Assembly: GCA_016929415.1 (NCBI GenBank)
Contig: JAFGIW010000201.1
Coordinates: forward strand, 1-33,628
Reading direction: 5' to 3'
From: Chitinispirillaceae bacterium
GTDB lineage: Bacteria; Fibrobacterota; Chitinivibrionia; Chitinivibrionales; Chitinispirillaceae
DNA length: 33,628 bases
Below are positions 24,364-33,422 of the stretch, in pieces. How positions within the stretch are numbered: position 1 is the first letter of the stretch; each line of letters starts with the position of its first letter. Below the pieces are notes generated by a model, which was given only the letters and a program-made list of their open reading frames with translations, had not been told where the DNA came from and searched no databases. A program made the position numbers and the translations under genes.

Positions 24364-25077
24364 TTAAGGATTTCCGATATAATTTCGCAGAATGGTCTTC
24401 GACGGATCGAAATCGGGACTGTTTTTTATCGATTCCCGCGAGCGATCCAGATAGACGCCGGTATCGTCCCAATTCACCTTCTTGATCCATTTTACCGCAA
24501 TGAGCACTTTTCTTTCTAAAAGCCAATTACCCGTATCGACAACCATATAGGTCAGCGCCCAATTTTCTTCGTCAACAATAAAATCGGTAACATGTCCGAT
24601 TTCCCCGTCGTTAGCGTGAATATGATAGCCGATGATTTGCCGTGTGCTGCGCAAATGCGTATCTTCCTGTTGCGCTGGTTCGGAAGGTTCCTGCACCGGA
24701 GGATTCTCAAAGAGGGGGTACGGTGTTATTCCGAAAGTGCCTCCATAAGATCCATCCCAATAGGTTGGCCACTGATAATACGCATGCAGCTCGACCTCAT
24801 GCTGACGATAGACAGGACGCTCCGTATCGATAGCGGGGCTGTTCCTGACTTGTGAACTGGTAAGGTTTACTGAAAAAGTACCTGCCTCCCAATCAGGTTT
24901 TCCCAGGGCAACAAGCCCGATAAGCACCTTGCGGCCGGATAACCAGGTTCCTGTTTCCGCAACCATATAGCGGATTGTCCATGTTACGTCGTCGAAGTAA
25001 AACCCCCGCACTTTTCCCAGGTCACCGTCGGTGGCCCGGATTGCATAGCCGATCATACCGCCTAAAGGTTGTTGCAT
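24364..25077 (-). CDS. PRC-barrel protein with two PRC domains (paralogue 3)
   Basis: The 237-residue product has the same two-barrel layout as the other PRC proteins (DGDLGKVRGFYFDDVTWTIRYM and DGEIGHVTDFIVDEENWALTYM) but is more diverged, with a Pro/Gln-rich linker (NPPVQEPSEPAQQ). An AAAGGAG site precedes ATG 25077 by 4-5 bases. The OMP gene follows 46 bases downstream, so they are probably one transcript. As with its paralogues, the role is a matter of inference; envelope or stress association is suggested by the neighbours. Confidence 0.8.
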   Translation of the reverse strand: MQQPLGGMIGYAIRATDGDLGKVRGFYFDDVTWTIRYMVAETGTWLSGRKVLIGLVALGKPDWEAGTFSVNLTSSQVRNSPAIDTERPVYRQHEVELHAYYQWPTYWDGSYGGTFGITPYPLFENPPVQEPSEPAQQEDTHLRSTRQIIGYHIHANDGEIGHVTDFIVDEENWALTYMVVDTGNWLLERKVLIAVKWIKKVNWDDTGVYLDRSRESIKNSPDFDPSKTILRNYIGNP

Positions 25078-25483
25078 ATCACTCCTTTTTTTCCATCGTT
25101 ACTATTGCACCATTCTCTGAAAGCCGTCATTATCTTCCCCGGTGATAACATACATTACTACTTCAAACCCTATAAACGAGTTGAACTGAACCGGCAGCGG
25201 GCCGATTTTGCAATTAGTCGTAAGCGGTGTGAAAGGTAAGATCAACCTTGGGGCCAAGATGGACCGTGTTGTCATGAAAAGATATTCGCCCGTTCAACCT
25301 TTGAAGAACAGTAACATGCTTTGAATAAGAAGCAATTGCGGTGCCATTATTATTGGAGGCTGAATCGATGCGATACCCGTGCGTTCAGGATTAATTCTTG
25401 TTTGTGAGAATGGTTTTCTTAAAAACGGGAATTGTGTTATGTCATTTTGCGGTAATACTGTTCGGCGATACCGCACTGCCTTT
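25078..25483. other. intergenic region with repeat copy A and a hairpin, no gene
   Basis: It holds the degenerate repeat at 25326-25443. A stem GCGGTA/TACCGC at 25449-25474, followed on the plus strand by CTGCCTTTTT, could terminate plus-strand transcription, though no plus-strand gene precedes it. No coding region was found. Confidence 0.45.
25326..25443. repeat. degenerate intergenic repeat, copy A
   Basis: It matches 21627-21757 across its length and shares a core (AGAATG..TTTCTTAAAAACGG.AAT) with 33225-33285. It lies about 300 bases upstream of the PRC paralogue 3 / OMP genes. Confidence 0.55.
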
Positions 25484-27355
25484 TTATTGAAAAGCCGCGA
25501 TTTCGGGTTTCCCGAAGACAAAATCCCGGAACCCGAAATCGGTCGTCATGAATGAATTGAATTTGAAAATGTTGTAGCCGTCGCCGGGGATTGATGGATA
25601 ATAAGATATGGACAGTTGAATGTTGCTGAAGACCAGATAGTCGTTTCTAATCAAAGCGCCTATACCGAGTTGTGAATACACCGGGCTGTTTTTGAATCCT
25701 GACGGTGCATTGCCCAGCATGCCGAGCGAACAAATCAGATACGGTCCGAACCTGAATCCCAGTACCTTCCACGGAGCATAGGATTGTGTCTGATGCGTGA
25801 AAACGATTTTTTTCGTGCCCCGCAAAGAACTGTTGAAACCTCGAATCCCGTTTTCATCGTTGATGGTCAGGCTGTCATAGGGAAATCGATTCATTCCCAA
25901 AGTAACCTGCGGTTTTACGAACTGCCGGATTCGCCAGTTCCCTATTTCGAGCAAATTGCTGAAATATCGTGCGCTTGCCGAAAAAACGCCCTGTTGTGAC
26001 GACTGACCGTGAAAGAACGTCCCGTATTCGAAAGTGCAGCTTAAATTTCCCCATTTGATATAGTCGCCGAAGGAGATACGTGCGCCTAAATATAAACGAC
26101 CGGTATTGTTTCTTATCTGGTAACCGCCAGTTATTCCGTATGTTTTGCCGACAGGCACATCTTCGATAACGCCAAAATTGAAAATGTAATTATCCCTCAG
26201 ATATTTCCGCATCGATATTCCAATGCCCGCTAAATAGAGATCTTCATTGGAATAAACATGCATTGAGTCGTGCAGTTCGTCCGGTTTTTCAGGATATCGT
26301 ATGCGTAAATAACGCGCGGCGACAATGGCATTGGTTATACGCTTATCCTCAGTATTTCCTTTTAAAATTCCTTTTGCATAGCCGGCCCAATAATCCTGAG
26401 TGTAACATTTAACATTCTGCCGCATGCTGCTTTGCACCTGTACGGTATCGTCAATCGTAGCTTTGTGGAACTGCTGAACAAAATCCAACCCCGCCGCCCA
26501 CCGTGCAAGGGGCGAATAAAACGGGCGTTCAACCGCTATGTTCCTGTCGAAACAGTTATTTTCGTCAATGTTAAAATGCAGTGCGGAGCTTATATGGGAG
26601 TTGCGAAAGTTCGGAATAAAATAATTTGAAGTAAAGACTTTATCCGTAGTGGAACGATTCCAGGAAAAAGCGCTTTGAAACTTATGTCCGAATCCGATAA
26701 AATTATTTTCAGTTAAGCCGACCGTACGGTGCACGGAGAAAGGATTGCCGTTCGGAATGATGCTCCACTTATCCGCTACACGGATATACATATCAACCGA
26801 ATCGACTGTTTTTTCCACGGGCACAAAAAGGAATGCAACTTCACGCATATAGTACAGGCTGCGGATCAACCGCTCCGACTCTTTAACAAGTAATAAATCG
26901 AAAGGGGCGTTTTCACGGAAAAGTAAAACGTTTTTAATGGTAAAGTGCCGTGTTTTAATATGCAGCTTATTCCCGATTTTAAATACTATTTTATTCGGTA
27001 TGGCCGCAGTGTCGTTTATCGAATAACCGAACGGATCAAGGGTGACGATGTTTATATTCCTGATGATTTTACCTTTAAAATTACCATACGGCAGTTGAAG
27101 TGTTGTAGGATGTTTATTTTTAAATGCGGTTGAATCGACCGGCTTGAAAACCATGCCGTATATAAACCGTGTGAACCTACTTTTCTTTGAAAATCCTTCA
27201 ATTTTACTGTAGACTTTGGATGAATCCTGCTTAGCGTGAGAAGCATGCACGATTGCAGATTGACTAATGCCAAAAACCGAACAAATGAGTAACAGTATTT
27301 TCAGAAACCTCGGTATATTCGAGTTCGAGGGTTTTCTTGGGATGGTCACCATCAT
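25484..27355 (-). CDS. Omp85/BamA-like outer-membrane protein
   Basis: The 623-residue product has a signal peptide (LKILLLICSVFGISQS). An N-terminal part (about residues 75-180) contains POTRA-like elements (GKIIRNINIVTLDPFGYS; LLVKESERLIRSLYYMREVAF). This is followed by a long C-terminal beta-barrel typical of the surface antigen D15/Omp85 superfamily (RTVGLTENNFIGFGHKFQ; DYIKWGNLSCTFEYG; GIRGF near the RGF-type lid motif; FNSFMTTDFGFRDFVFG at the end). With one or two POTRA-like units it is more like TamA or accessory Omp85 proteins than BamA itself. The start at 27355 has a weak GAG site; an ATG one codon later is equivalent. It lies 135 bases downstream of ptsI. Confidence 0.7.
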   Translation of the reverse strand: MMVTIPRKPSNSNIPRFLKILLLICSVFGISQSAIVHASHAKQDSSKVYSKIEGFSKKSRFTRFIYGMVFKPVDSTAFKNKHPTTLQLPYGNFKGKIIRNINIVTLDPFGYSINDTAAIPNKIVFKIGNKLHIKTRHFTIKNVLLFRENAPFDLLLVKESERLIRSLYYMREVAFLFVPVEKTVDSVDMYIRVADKWSIIPNGNPFSVHRTVGLTENNFIGFGHKFQSAFSWNRSTTDKVFTSNYFIPNFRNSHISSALHFNIDENNCFDRNIAVERPFYSPLARWAAGLDFVQQFHKATIDDTVQVQSSMRQNVKCYTQDYWAGYAKGILKGNTEDKRITNAIVAARYLRIRYPEKPDELHDSMHVYSNEDLYLAGIGISMRKYLRDNYIFNFGVIEDVPVGKTYGITGGYQIRNNTGRLYLGARISFGDYIKWGNLSCTFEYGTFFHGQSSQQGVFSASARYFSNLLEIGNWRIRQFVKPQVTLGMNRFPYDSLTINDENGIRGFNSSLRGTKKIVFTHQTQSYAPWKVLGFRFGPYLICSLGMLGNAPSGFKNSPVYSQLGIGALIRNDYLVFSNIQLSISYYPSIPGDGYNIFKFNSFMTTDFGFRDFVFGKPEIAAFQ

Positions 27356-27490
27356 GCATATCTCGTAAACGTGATTTTGGCAAGTATGCTATGCCTATTC
27401 CTCCCGGCGATCGACGGTTCTTCGTCGGTGCGAATTCCCGCTCACTGATATGACGGGCTTGTTCAGTTTGCTCAACGCCGCCGTATATCA

Positions 27491-29245
27491 TTAAATGCCG
27501 AGCGTCCGTATTTTTTGTTCCACTTCATCGGCGCTTTCCAAAACAAAGAGGTCCGGCAACATAGTCCGCAGTGCGGTCGCTTCGAGTTTCAAAATGGCGT
27601 TGCGCACGACCGTTATGGCGTCGGGCTGAACCGATAGAGTAGTAGCGCCTGATGCCGCAAGCAGGCAGCACCCTGCCGGATCCGAAGCCATCTCGCCGCA
27701 GACCGTAAGATGCTTGTCGTGATTTTTGCAGGAGGCGATCACGTCGTTAATCATTTTTAAAAAGGCCGGGTGTGAGAATCTGTTATACTTCCGCAATCCG
27801 GTCTGCTCTCTATTGACGGCAAAGAGATATTGAACAAGATCGTTCGTCCCCAGGCAGACGAAATCGACTTTCGGTAAAAACCGTTCTATCGACAATGCAA
27901 CGGAGGGGACTTCCACCATAATGCCGACGTGCGGAGAATCAACGGTTACGTTCATTTCAGCCATAACTTCATCAATAATTCCCCGGGCCTTTATAAGATC
28001 ATCAACTGTTGTGATGAATGGTAAAAGCAGTTGTACGCGAAACGTGCCACGCTCGGTCAGAATAGCGTAAATTTGCTTTTTCATCAAGTCGGGACGTGAC
28101 AGCAGGAAGCGAATTCCCCTGCACCCTAATTGCGGATCGGTTTCTTTTTCCATTTCCATATATACCGGAAGTTTGTCACCGCCCATATCAAGAAGGCGGA
28201 ACGTCATACCCACGATTCCTTCCACGCCGAAAATTCCCGTATAGTATGCTGCCTCCTGTTCAGCGGAAGGTAACACTGTGCCGGCAAGATACCGTATTTC
28301 GCTGCGGAATAGGCCGATCTCTTTAATTCCCTGAGTATGTGCATGCAGTATATCCGCAAGGTTGGAGGCGTTGCATAAGAGGTGCATCTCCAGACCGTCG
28401 GCGGAATGCACCGCTGAAGCATCGCCGGAAGATTCGACGGGCTTTGCCGCGGCATTGCGCCTAATTTCCATGTCATGACACTCTTTTAGGGTCGCCTCCG
28501 AAGGATTAAGGAACACATTGCCGCGGTACGCGTCGATCAGCACGTCGGTCGATTCATCGAGCAATGCACCGATGCCCGGGAAGTCGATAATGACCGGCAC
28601 GCCAATCGTTTGCGTCATTATTGACGCATGTGAACTCCGCGTGCTCTCTTCGATGAGTATCCCTGCCACCCTGTTCATGGGAATAACGGCAACCTCGACC
28701 GGAGTCAGGCGGTCCGCAACGAGTATCGAGCCCGCGGGTATTTTCATGATTGCCGAGACACGGTCTTCATCGGTAAACCGCATATTGTAAAGGATCCGGT
28801 AATACAGATCCTGCATGGTAATCAAACCCTTTTCCGTCAACTCATCGGCGCTTGCCGAGGCTTTGTTCCGCAATCGTGCGATCTCTTTTGCGAGCACGTA
28901 TTCTCCGTGCAAGGTGGTACGTTCAATGGTTTTCTTTATGGATGAAACGATGGCCGGGTCATTCAAGAGCCGAAGTTCCGCTTCGAATATCGGATATGAT
29001 TCGTCTTCCATGCCGTGCAGACCGTCGTTTATAAAACGGGCTATCTGATCTTTGCTTCTGATTACCGCAAATTCAAGTCGGGCCACCTCTGATGATACGA
29101 GGTTTACGGTACGCCTGTCGTTTTGAAGTCGCTTAAGATCCACTTTTTTTAACAGGTAGGCTTTTCCCCGGGCGATTCCCGCGGTAAGCGGCGTGCCGTG
29201 AAAAGTTATCTCACCGTCCCGGAAGATATTTTGCCGCGCATTCAA
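27491..29245 (-). CDS. ptsI: phosphoenolpyruvate-protein phosphotransferase (enzyme I)-like
   Basis: The 584-residue enzyme I of the PTS moves phosphate from PEP to HPr. Order: N-terminal segment FHGTPLTAGIARGKAYLLKK, a helical HPr-interaction region, phospho-His about 206 in STRSSHASIMTQ, and then the PEP-binding barrel with GIGLFRSE, LDMGGDKLP, LGCRGIRF, VGIMVEVPS, FVCLGTNDLVQY and the active-site Cys in VCGEMASDP. Length agrees with the family. The usual GGRTSH motif is altered around the active His (TRSSHAS), but the His remains. No ptsH or EII gene is visible nearby, so it may serve regulation or a distant HPr. The ribosome-binding site is weak for ATG 29245. Confidence 0.82.
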   Translation of the reverse strand: MNARQNIFRDGEITFHGTPLTAGIARGKAYLLKKVDLKRLQNDRRTVNLVSSEVARLEFAVIRSKDQIARFINDGLHGMEDESYPIFEAELRLLNDPAIVSSIKKTIERTTLHGEYVLAKEIARLRNKASASADELTEKGLITMQDLYYRILYNMRFTDEDRVSAIMKIPAGSILVADRLTPVEVAVIPMNRVAGILIEESTRSSHASIMTQTIGVPVIIDFPGIGALLDESTDVLIDAYRGNVFLNPSEATLKECHDMEIRRNAAAKPVESSGDASAVHSADGLEMHLLCNASNLADILHAHTQGIKEIGLFRSEIRYLAGTVLPSAEQEAAYYTGIFGVEGIVGMTFRLLDMGGDKLPVYMEMEKETDPQLGCRGIRFLLSRPDLMKKQIYAILTERGTFRVQLLLPFITTVDDLIKARGIIDEVMAEMNVTVDSPHVGIMVEVPSVALSIERFLPKVDFVCLGTNDLVQYLFAVNREQTGLRKYNRFSHPAFLKMINDVIASCKNHDKHLTVCGEMASDPAGCCLLAASGATTLSVQPDAITVVRNAILKLEATALRTMLPDLFVLESADEVEQKIRTLGI

Positions 29246-29364
29246 AAGGACATGTCCGATCTATTTCCGCATACCGGGTGCGGTATCTGTATTGATATGA
29301 TTTGTAATGTACATTCCGTTCCGGGTATGCACAACCTCGAATAGAGTGCCGTATCCGTTTTTAT

Positions 29365-29469
29365 TTAATTTGCATGGTGTAAAGCACGCTGAATGAAGTC
29401 GGTCGCCATTTCAAGCGTCTTCTTGGTATCCGTTAATACTTCATCTAGATATTTTTGCATGTTAAACAT
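29365..29469 (-). CDS. 34-residue small ORF downstream of the sugar transferase
   Basis: The peptide starts MFNMQKYLDEVLTDTKKTLE and ends FIQRALHHAN. It would form an amphipathic helix. ATG 29469 follows AGGG at about 6-base spacing and lies only 13 bases after the stop of the sugar transferase gene, a spacing typical of operon partners. No family is recognised; it may be a small regulatory or membrane-associated peptide, or chance. Confidence 0.4.
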   Translation of the reverse strand: MFNMQKYLDEVLTDTKKTLEMATDFIQRALHHAN

Positions 29470-29482
29470 GGTTCCCTCGCTT

Positions 29483-30550
29483 TCAATAAGCCCCCTTCAA
29501 AAGGGCAAGTGGTGTTTTCAGCAGTAAGACAATATCAAAAAACATATTACGATACTTGCTGTAATTAATATCCATACGAACCATATTTTCGAAGGAGGTG
29601 CTGCTTCGTCCGTGCACCTGCCAGAAACCGGTGATACCCGGTTTCGACTCCATTACCCGCCTTCGGTGCCATATATCGTAGGCATCGAACTCATACCGGA
29701 TAGGCGGTCGCGGCCCCACCAGCGACATGTCGCCGAGTAAAACATTGATAAGTTGCGGTAATTCATCGATACTCAATTTACGCAAGATACGGCCCACCGA
29801 GGTAATGCGTCGGTCATTAACGATTTTGAATGCACCGGCATTTTCACACATTTCCTTATTCCGGGCCTTGATAAAATTTATCACGAACTCTTTATGAACC
29901 GAATTGTCGTTGTCGGCATACATTGACCTGAATTTCAGAAAGGTAAAAGTACAACCCCTGAAACCCACACGCTCCTGCCTGAAAAATACAAGCCCGGGAG
30001 AAGTAAGCTTAACGGCAATCGCCGCAACCAGCATGACCGGCAGGAAGATCACAAGCATTAATGAAGCAATAATTATGTCCATGGTGCGTTTGCAAAAATC
30101 AGAACCGATTCTTATCAAACGTTTCTCCTTCAGTTCACCGTATACAATATGGCTTAATTTCTGAGTAGTAGACGATTCATTTTGCGGAAAGCGGATATAT
30201 GATACGGCCAGGGCTTGACGGAATGCCAGTGGAGATGTCCTTTCAACAACATTATCAACTTTTTCCCGCAGCGCTTCGACCATGGAACCCGGCACTTCAG
30301 GACAGATGATTCCGATAACCGACCGGCTTTTGTACCACCCTATAATGTCGCTCTTTCGGAAGCATTCATCAAGAATACCGAAAAGGGCGTGAAGCCCGGT
30401 GTCATCTTTATTTTGAAAATTATGGTTAATCCTGATTATTATCAAAACAAACGGTCTTTTCGATCGCTCGGTTCGCTTGCGCTCTTTGAACAATAAATCT
30501 TCGAAATATTTCTCTTTGTAGAGTTCGTAGGTATCTTTTATCGCATCCAT
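29483..30550 (-). CDS. bacterial sugar transferase (exopolysaccharide initiating type) with degenerate GGDEF-like N-terminus
   Basis: The 355-residue protein's C-terminal half is a polyprenyl-phosphate sugar-1-phosphate transferase (PF02397 type, as WcaJ/PglC): KRTMDIIIASLMLVIFLP membrane hairpin, RQERVGFRGCTFTFLKFRSM, ITSVGRILRKLSIDELPQLI, NVLLGDMSLVGPRPP and KPGITGFWQVHGRSS. Enzymes of this type load the first sugar on the lipid carrier for EPS or O-antigen synthesis. The N-terminal about 150 residues (LLFKERKRTERSKRPFVLIII; DIIGWYKSRSVIGIICPE) look like a GGDEF fold lacking a GGDEF motif, and may act as a regulatory, perhaps nucleotide-sensing, domain. AAGGAG is 6 bases before ATG 30550; a GTG at 30553 is possible. 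Confidence 0.82.
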   Translation of the reverse strand: MDAIKDTYELYKEKYFEDLLFKERKRTERSKRPFVLIIIRINHNFQNKDDTGLHALFGILDECFRKSDIIGWYKSRSVIGIICPEVPGSMVEALREKVDNVVERTSPLAFRQALAVSYIRFPQNESSTTQKLSHIVYGELKEKRLIRIGSDFCKRTMDIIIASLMLVIFLPVMLVAAIAVKLTSPGLVFFRQERVGFRGCTFTFLKFRSMYADNDNSVHKEFVINFIKARNKEMCENAGAFKIVNDRRITSVGRILRKLSIDELPQLINVLLGDMSLVGPRPPIRYEFDAYDIWHRRRVMESKPGITGFWQVHGRSSTSFENMVRMDINYSKYRNMFFDIVLLLKTPLALLKGAY

Positions 30551-30910
30551 CACGGTCTCCTTAACGTGAATATCTTACTCTTATCCTCTTTGGGTCGAGT
30601 GCGCGTCAAGAAACAGTAAAAGCAACACCATATCGGAAATAGCTCAGCACTTTAAATGCAATAAATAAACTATTGCCGTACTCATCATCGGTCGTTTTCG
30701 CACTCGCGATTGATATGAACCTTACGGCGCCTGACTGTTTTACAGTATTACCCGTTTATTTTCGGTCCCGTATTCCAAAATTTTTTGTATCCGCAGGACT
30801 ATACGGTGCATATAAACTCATTTGTAAGTGTTAAATTGATGTTGCCGTCAATTCTTTTTCTCCCGCTTCTATTGTTTCGCGGTTGTTTGCAGAGCACCGG
30901 GCGGGATCGG
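30551..30910 (-). other. intergenic region, no gene seen
   Basis: No open frame of note or clear terminator was found. On the minus strand a TTGACG (-35-like) followed about 18 bases later by GATAAG lies upstream of the sugar transferase and may be its promoter, but the fit is poor. Confidence 0.3.
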
Positions 30911-31060
30911 TTATGCGAGTTTCCTGCCGCTGATGATTCGCACTAATACAACAACTACCGCAATTACAAGAAGAATATGAACGAATCCGCCCATGGTGTA
31001 TGAAGTGATCAACCCCAGAAGCCATAATGTTAATAGAACCGCTGCAATAATGTAAAGCAT
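30911..31060 (-). CDS. lmo0937-type small membrane protein
   Basis: The 49-residue product from ATG 31060 has two membrane segments (LYIIAAVLLTLWLLGL and FVHILLVIAVVVVLVRII) separated by ITSYTMGG, followed by SGRKLA. This is the pattern of the lmo0937/DUF5670 family, common in envelope-stress neighbourhoods. AAAGGA lies about 9 bases upstream. The frame's earlier start (31105) overlaps the upstream region without a ribosome-binding site. Function is unknown beyond being a tiny inner-membrane protein. Confidence 0.78.
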   Translation of the reverse strand: MLYIIAAVLLTLWLLGLITSYTMGGFVHILLVIAVVVVLVRIISGRKLA

Positions 31061-31152
31061 GATCATCATCCTTTCAAATCTGTTTTGTGTAAAGTAACGG
31101 CGCACTTGCGCCGCACTTTCACGATCCGGATGATCCGGATGAATGAATGAAA

Positions 31153-32763
31153 CTACTCCATCTGGTTGTACCCGTACTCCTGAAGAACACTCCTGTTTAA
31201 TACATGCAACTCGACCCTGCGGTTTGCCTGTCTGCCTTCCTTCGTGTCGTTGTCCGCCCTGGGCATGCTCATGCCGTATCCGTGCGCACCCAGATATGAG
31301 CTTAAAGCGGGTGCGATCTCGATTAAATAGCTGCGTACTGCGTCGGCCCTGCCCTGGCTGAGAATAACATTGTAATCGACAGCGCCGATATTATCGGTAA
31401 ATCCCGCTACTTCAATCTGCAATTTGGGATACTTAAGCAGCATTTTCCCGATAATGTTAAGATACGGTTTCGAATTGATAGTTAAGATAGTTTTGTCGGT
31501 AGCAAAAAAAACAGCGTCAAGGAGCAGCTCGCCGGTCGACAGCAACTGCTTTTCCGCGTCGCTTCGCTTCTCCTTCTCCTCGGCAAGATCGCCCGCGGCC
31601 TGAATGAGCGCAAGCGAATCCGCGGTAGCCTGGTTCGCCATCACATCTGCATTTTTTTGCATGAAATCCATTTCCACACGAGCATATTGCTTCTCATTAA
31701 CAAGCGCAATGGAATCGTTCGTCGATTTTAAGGTGAGGGACCGGACTTCTTTCGCCGACCGGTCGGCTTCCAGCTCCATGGCGGCTTTCTCCTGTACCGC
31801 TTTTTCCTGTGCCGCGAACTCCGCGGCTCTTCTGCCCGCCAGCATGTCCAATGAGAATGCCAGCGCGCCGAAAACGCGATAGGGTTCGAGGGCCCGAGGA
31901 TCGCCGCCGGACCGGTTCTTGGAAATTGAAATGTCCACTCCCGCCATTGCATTCATATTGAACGGCGATCTGATGATGAGCGACGGCGTGAACCACAACG
32001 GATCGGTTAGAAAAGACACATCGCTGAATTGGGTACGGGAGTTTAATTCCGTGCCAATAACGGCGAAGCCAAGGTTTGCCTGCAACCCGGTGCCCAGCAG
32101 CAATAATACCGGTTCTTTATTGTTAATGCCCATGACTCCCGCTTCATTTAAATGCGCCTTGAAGCCCCAGTCTTCACTGCCGAACTGAATGGTTTGCAGG
32201 AGTTTACCCATAAAACCATAGCCCGTACGGGTTTCGAAATAATTGTAGCCGTCGGCCCTGTAGGTGTTGATCTGGTTTCGGGATGTGCCGCCGATAATGG
32301 TAGTCTGGCCTCCCATACGCAAAAAAGCAAGCCGGGGAAAAGGCAGCGATCCCTGGGCTCCCGCGCGAATCGTCCCCAGACCGGCATTCCTGTTGGTGTT
32401 GACATAATTATTCGAGGCGAATCCAGCTATAGACGCGAACAGGTCGACATAGGAATTGACGCCGTATGAAAATGATCCTGCCGCGGTATAGAGGTTTGCA
32501 CCGGTGTTCGGTGTGTTGAGGTACCCTTTTTGTTGCCGGTACCATGGCGACATCACGCCGAACGTAATACGTCCTGCGCCCATGGATTCGGCTGAGCCGA
32601 CGGAACTCAAACCCCGCAAAGCTTCACCGTTAACCACCGGCGAATACACGGAGGTAGAGCCGTCTGATTCCGCCCTGACCGTCTGCATCGATGGAAACAG
32701 GCAGAATGCGAGGAACAGCGTTCCCGCGCAGAATTTTGACATGATCGAATTTGAACGTAACAT
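31153..32763 (-). CDS. outer-membrane barrel plus coiled coil plus OmpA-domain protein
   Basis: The 536-residue protein has a signal peptide ending near TVRA and a barrel region (about residues 35-310) nearly matching the OMP at 23319-24317. A charged coiled-coil linker follows (KAVQEKAAMELEADRSAKEV and onward), then a C-terminal OmpA peptidoglycan-binding domain: DAVFFATDKTILTINSKPYL, IEVAGFTDNIGAVDYN, LSQGRADAVRSYLI and GRQANRRVELHVL. This is the OprF/OmpA plan of a porin-like barrel anchored to the cell wall. AAGGAG precedes ATG 32763. The last residues are LQEYGYNQME. The shorter paralogue at 23.3 kb lacks the linker and the OmpA part. Confidence 0.85.
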   Translation of the reverse strand: MLRSNSIMSKFCAGTLFLAFCLFPSMQTVRAESDGSTSVYSPVVNGEALRGLSSVGSAESMGAGRITFGVMSPWYRQQKGYLNTPNTGANLYTAAGSFSYGVNSYVDLFASIAGFASNNYVNTNRNAGLGTIRAGAQGSLPFPRLAFLRMGGQTTIIGGTSRNQINTYRADGYNYFETRTGYGFMGKLLQTIQFGSEDWGFKAHLNEAGVMGINNKEPVLLLLGTGLQANLGFAVIGTELNSRTQFSDVSFLTDPLWFTPSLIIRSPFNMNAMAGVDISISKNRSGGDPRALEPYRVFGALAFSLDMLAGRRAAEFAAQEKAVQEKAAMELEADRSAKEVRSLTLKSTNDSIALVNEKQYARVEMDFMQKNADVMANQATADSLALIQAAGDLAEEKEKRSDAEKQLLSTGELLLDAVFFATDKTILTINSKPYLNIIGKMLLKYPKLQIEVAGFTDNIGAVDYNVILSQGRADAVRSYLIEIAPALSSYLGAHGYGMSMPRADNDTKEGRQANRRVELHVLNRSVLQEYGYNQME

Positions 32764-33422
32764 ACGAACTCCTTTTGATTAGGAAAGGTGACATTGAAAC
32801 GCTTGGCCGGGTCGTTGATCACTTCCTTGACTCGGCTCGCACCCCGAAAACATCCTCGCCGACAATTCCGGCGGGAGGATGGTTGAAGGTTTGCTGACTC
32901 GAAATCACCGCTCACGTAACGACCGGTTTGAGTATATTCAGGTAAGCGGGATTCCCTGAAACATGAATAACTGCCGCAATCCTTTCTACCATGGCAAATG
33001 TTTACAAACCATATTTGTGACAGGCCTTTTTACCGGCTTTCAAGTATGGTCATAAGTATGCTTATATAAAGCAATAATCGGGCCGGAACGGTTTTTCTTG
33101 TTTTCGCAGGTTTATTTTCATATACGGGTCGTTAATGTGCATGCCGGGCGATACTACCGCACTTATTACCTGACGGACGAGAGTTCCTCCGAAGATCTTC
33201 TCTTAAGCCGACCCGATTGGAGCATAAAACTTCTCATTTATAAGAATGTCTTTCTTAAAAACGGCAATAAGCGCTTAACCGTTATTTTGTCAATGCAACA
33301 AACTCGTTCGACGAGGTATCTTTCATGCCAACGAAAGCTTTGACGATATTTTCAGCGATACCGGGTCTCTCCCATATCATACATGGCGCCTGTGTGCGAC
33401 ACGCAACCTGCAGTCAATAAAA
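32764..33422. other. long upstream region of the OmpA-domain gene, no convincing gene
   Basis: The minus-strand open frame 32607-32915 is a shadow of the OMP start. The plus-strand frame 33098-33343 has no ribosome-binding site and overlaps the repeat copy, so neither is accepted. The region carries the 33225-33285 repeat and presumably the OMP promoter. Confidence 0.4.
33225..33285. repeat. degenerate intergenic repeat, copy C (partial)
   Basis: CTTCTCATTTATAAGAATG followed by TCTTTCTTAAAAACGGCAAT matches the core of the copies near 25.4 and 21.7 kb. It lies about 480 bases upstream of the barrel-OmpA gene. Confidence 0.45.

Noticed and set aside
27264..27491. Minus-strand frame starting in the ptsI stop (TAATG)
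   Set aside because: It largely overlaps the start of the Omp85-like gene in another frame and has no recognisable features; coupling alone is not enough.
32607..32915. 102-residue minus-strand frame over the OMP start
   Set aside because: It is an out-of-frame shadow of the OMP N-terminus with low-complexity Arg/Cys/Ser composition.
33098..33343. Plus-strand 81-residue frame
   Set aside because: No ribosome-binding site; it overlaps the degenerate repeat and opposes its neighbours.
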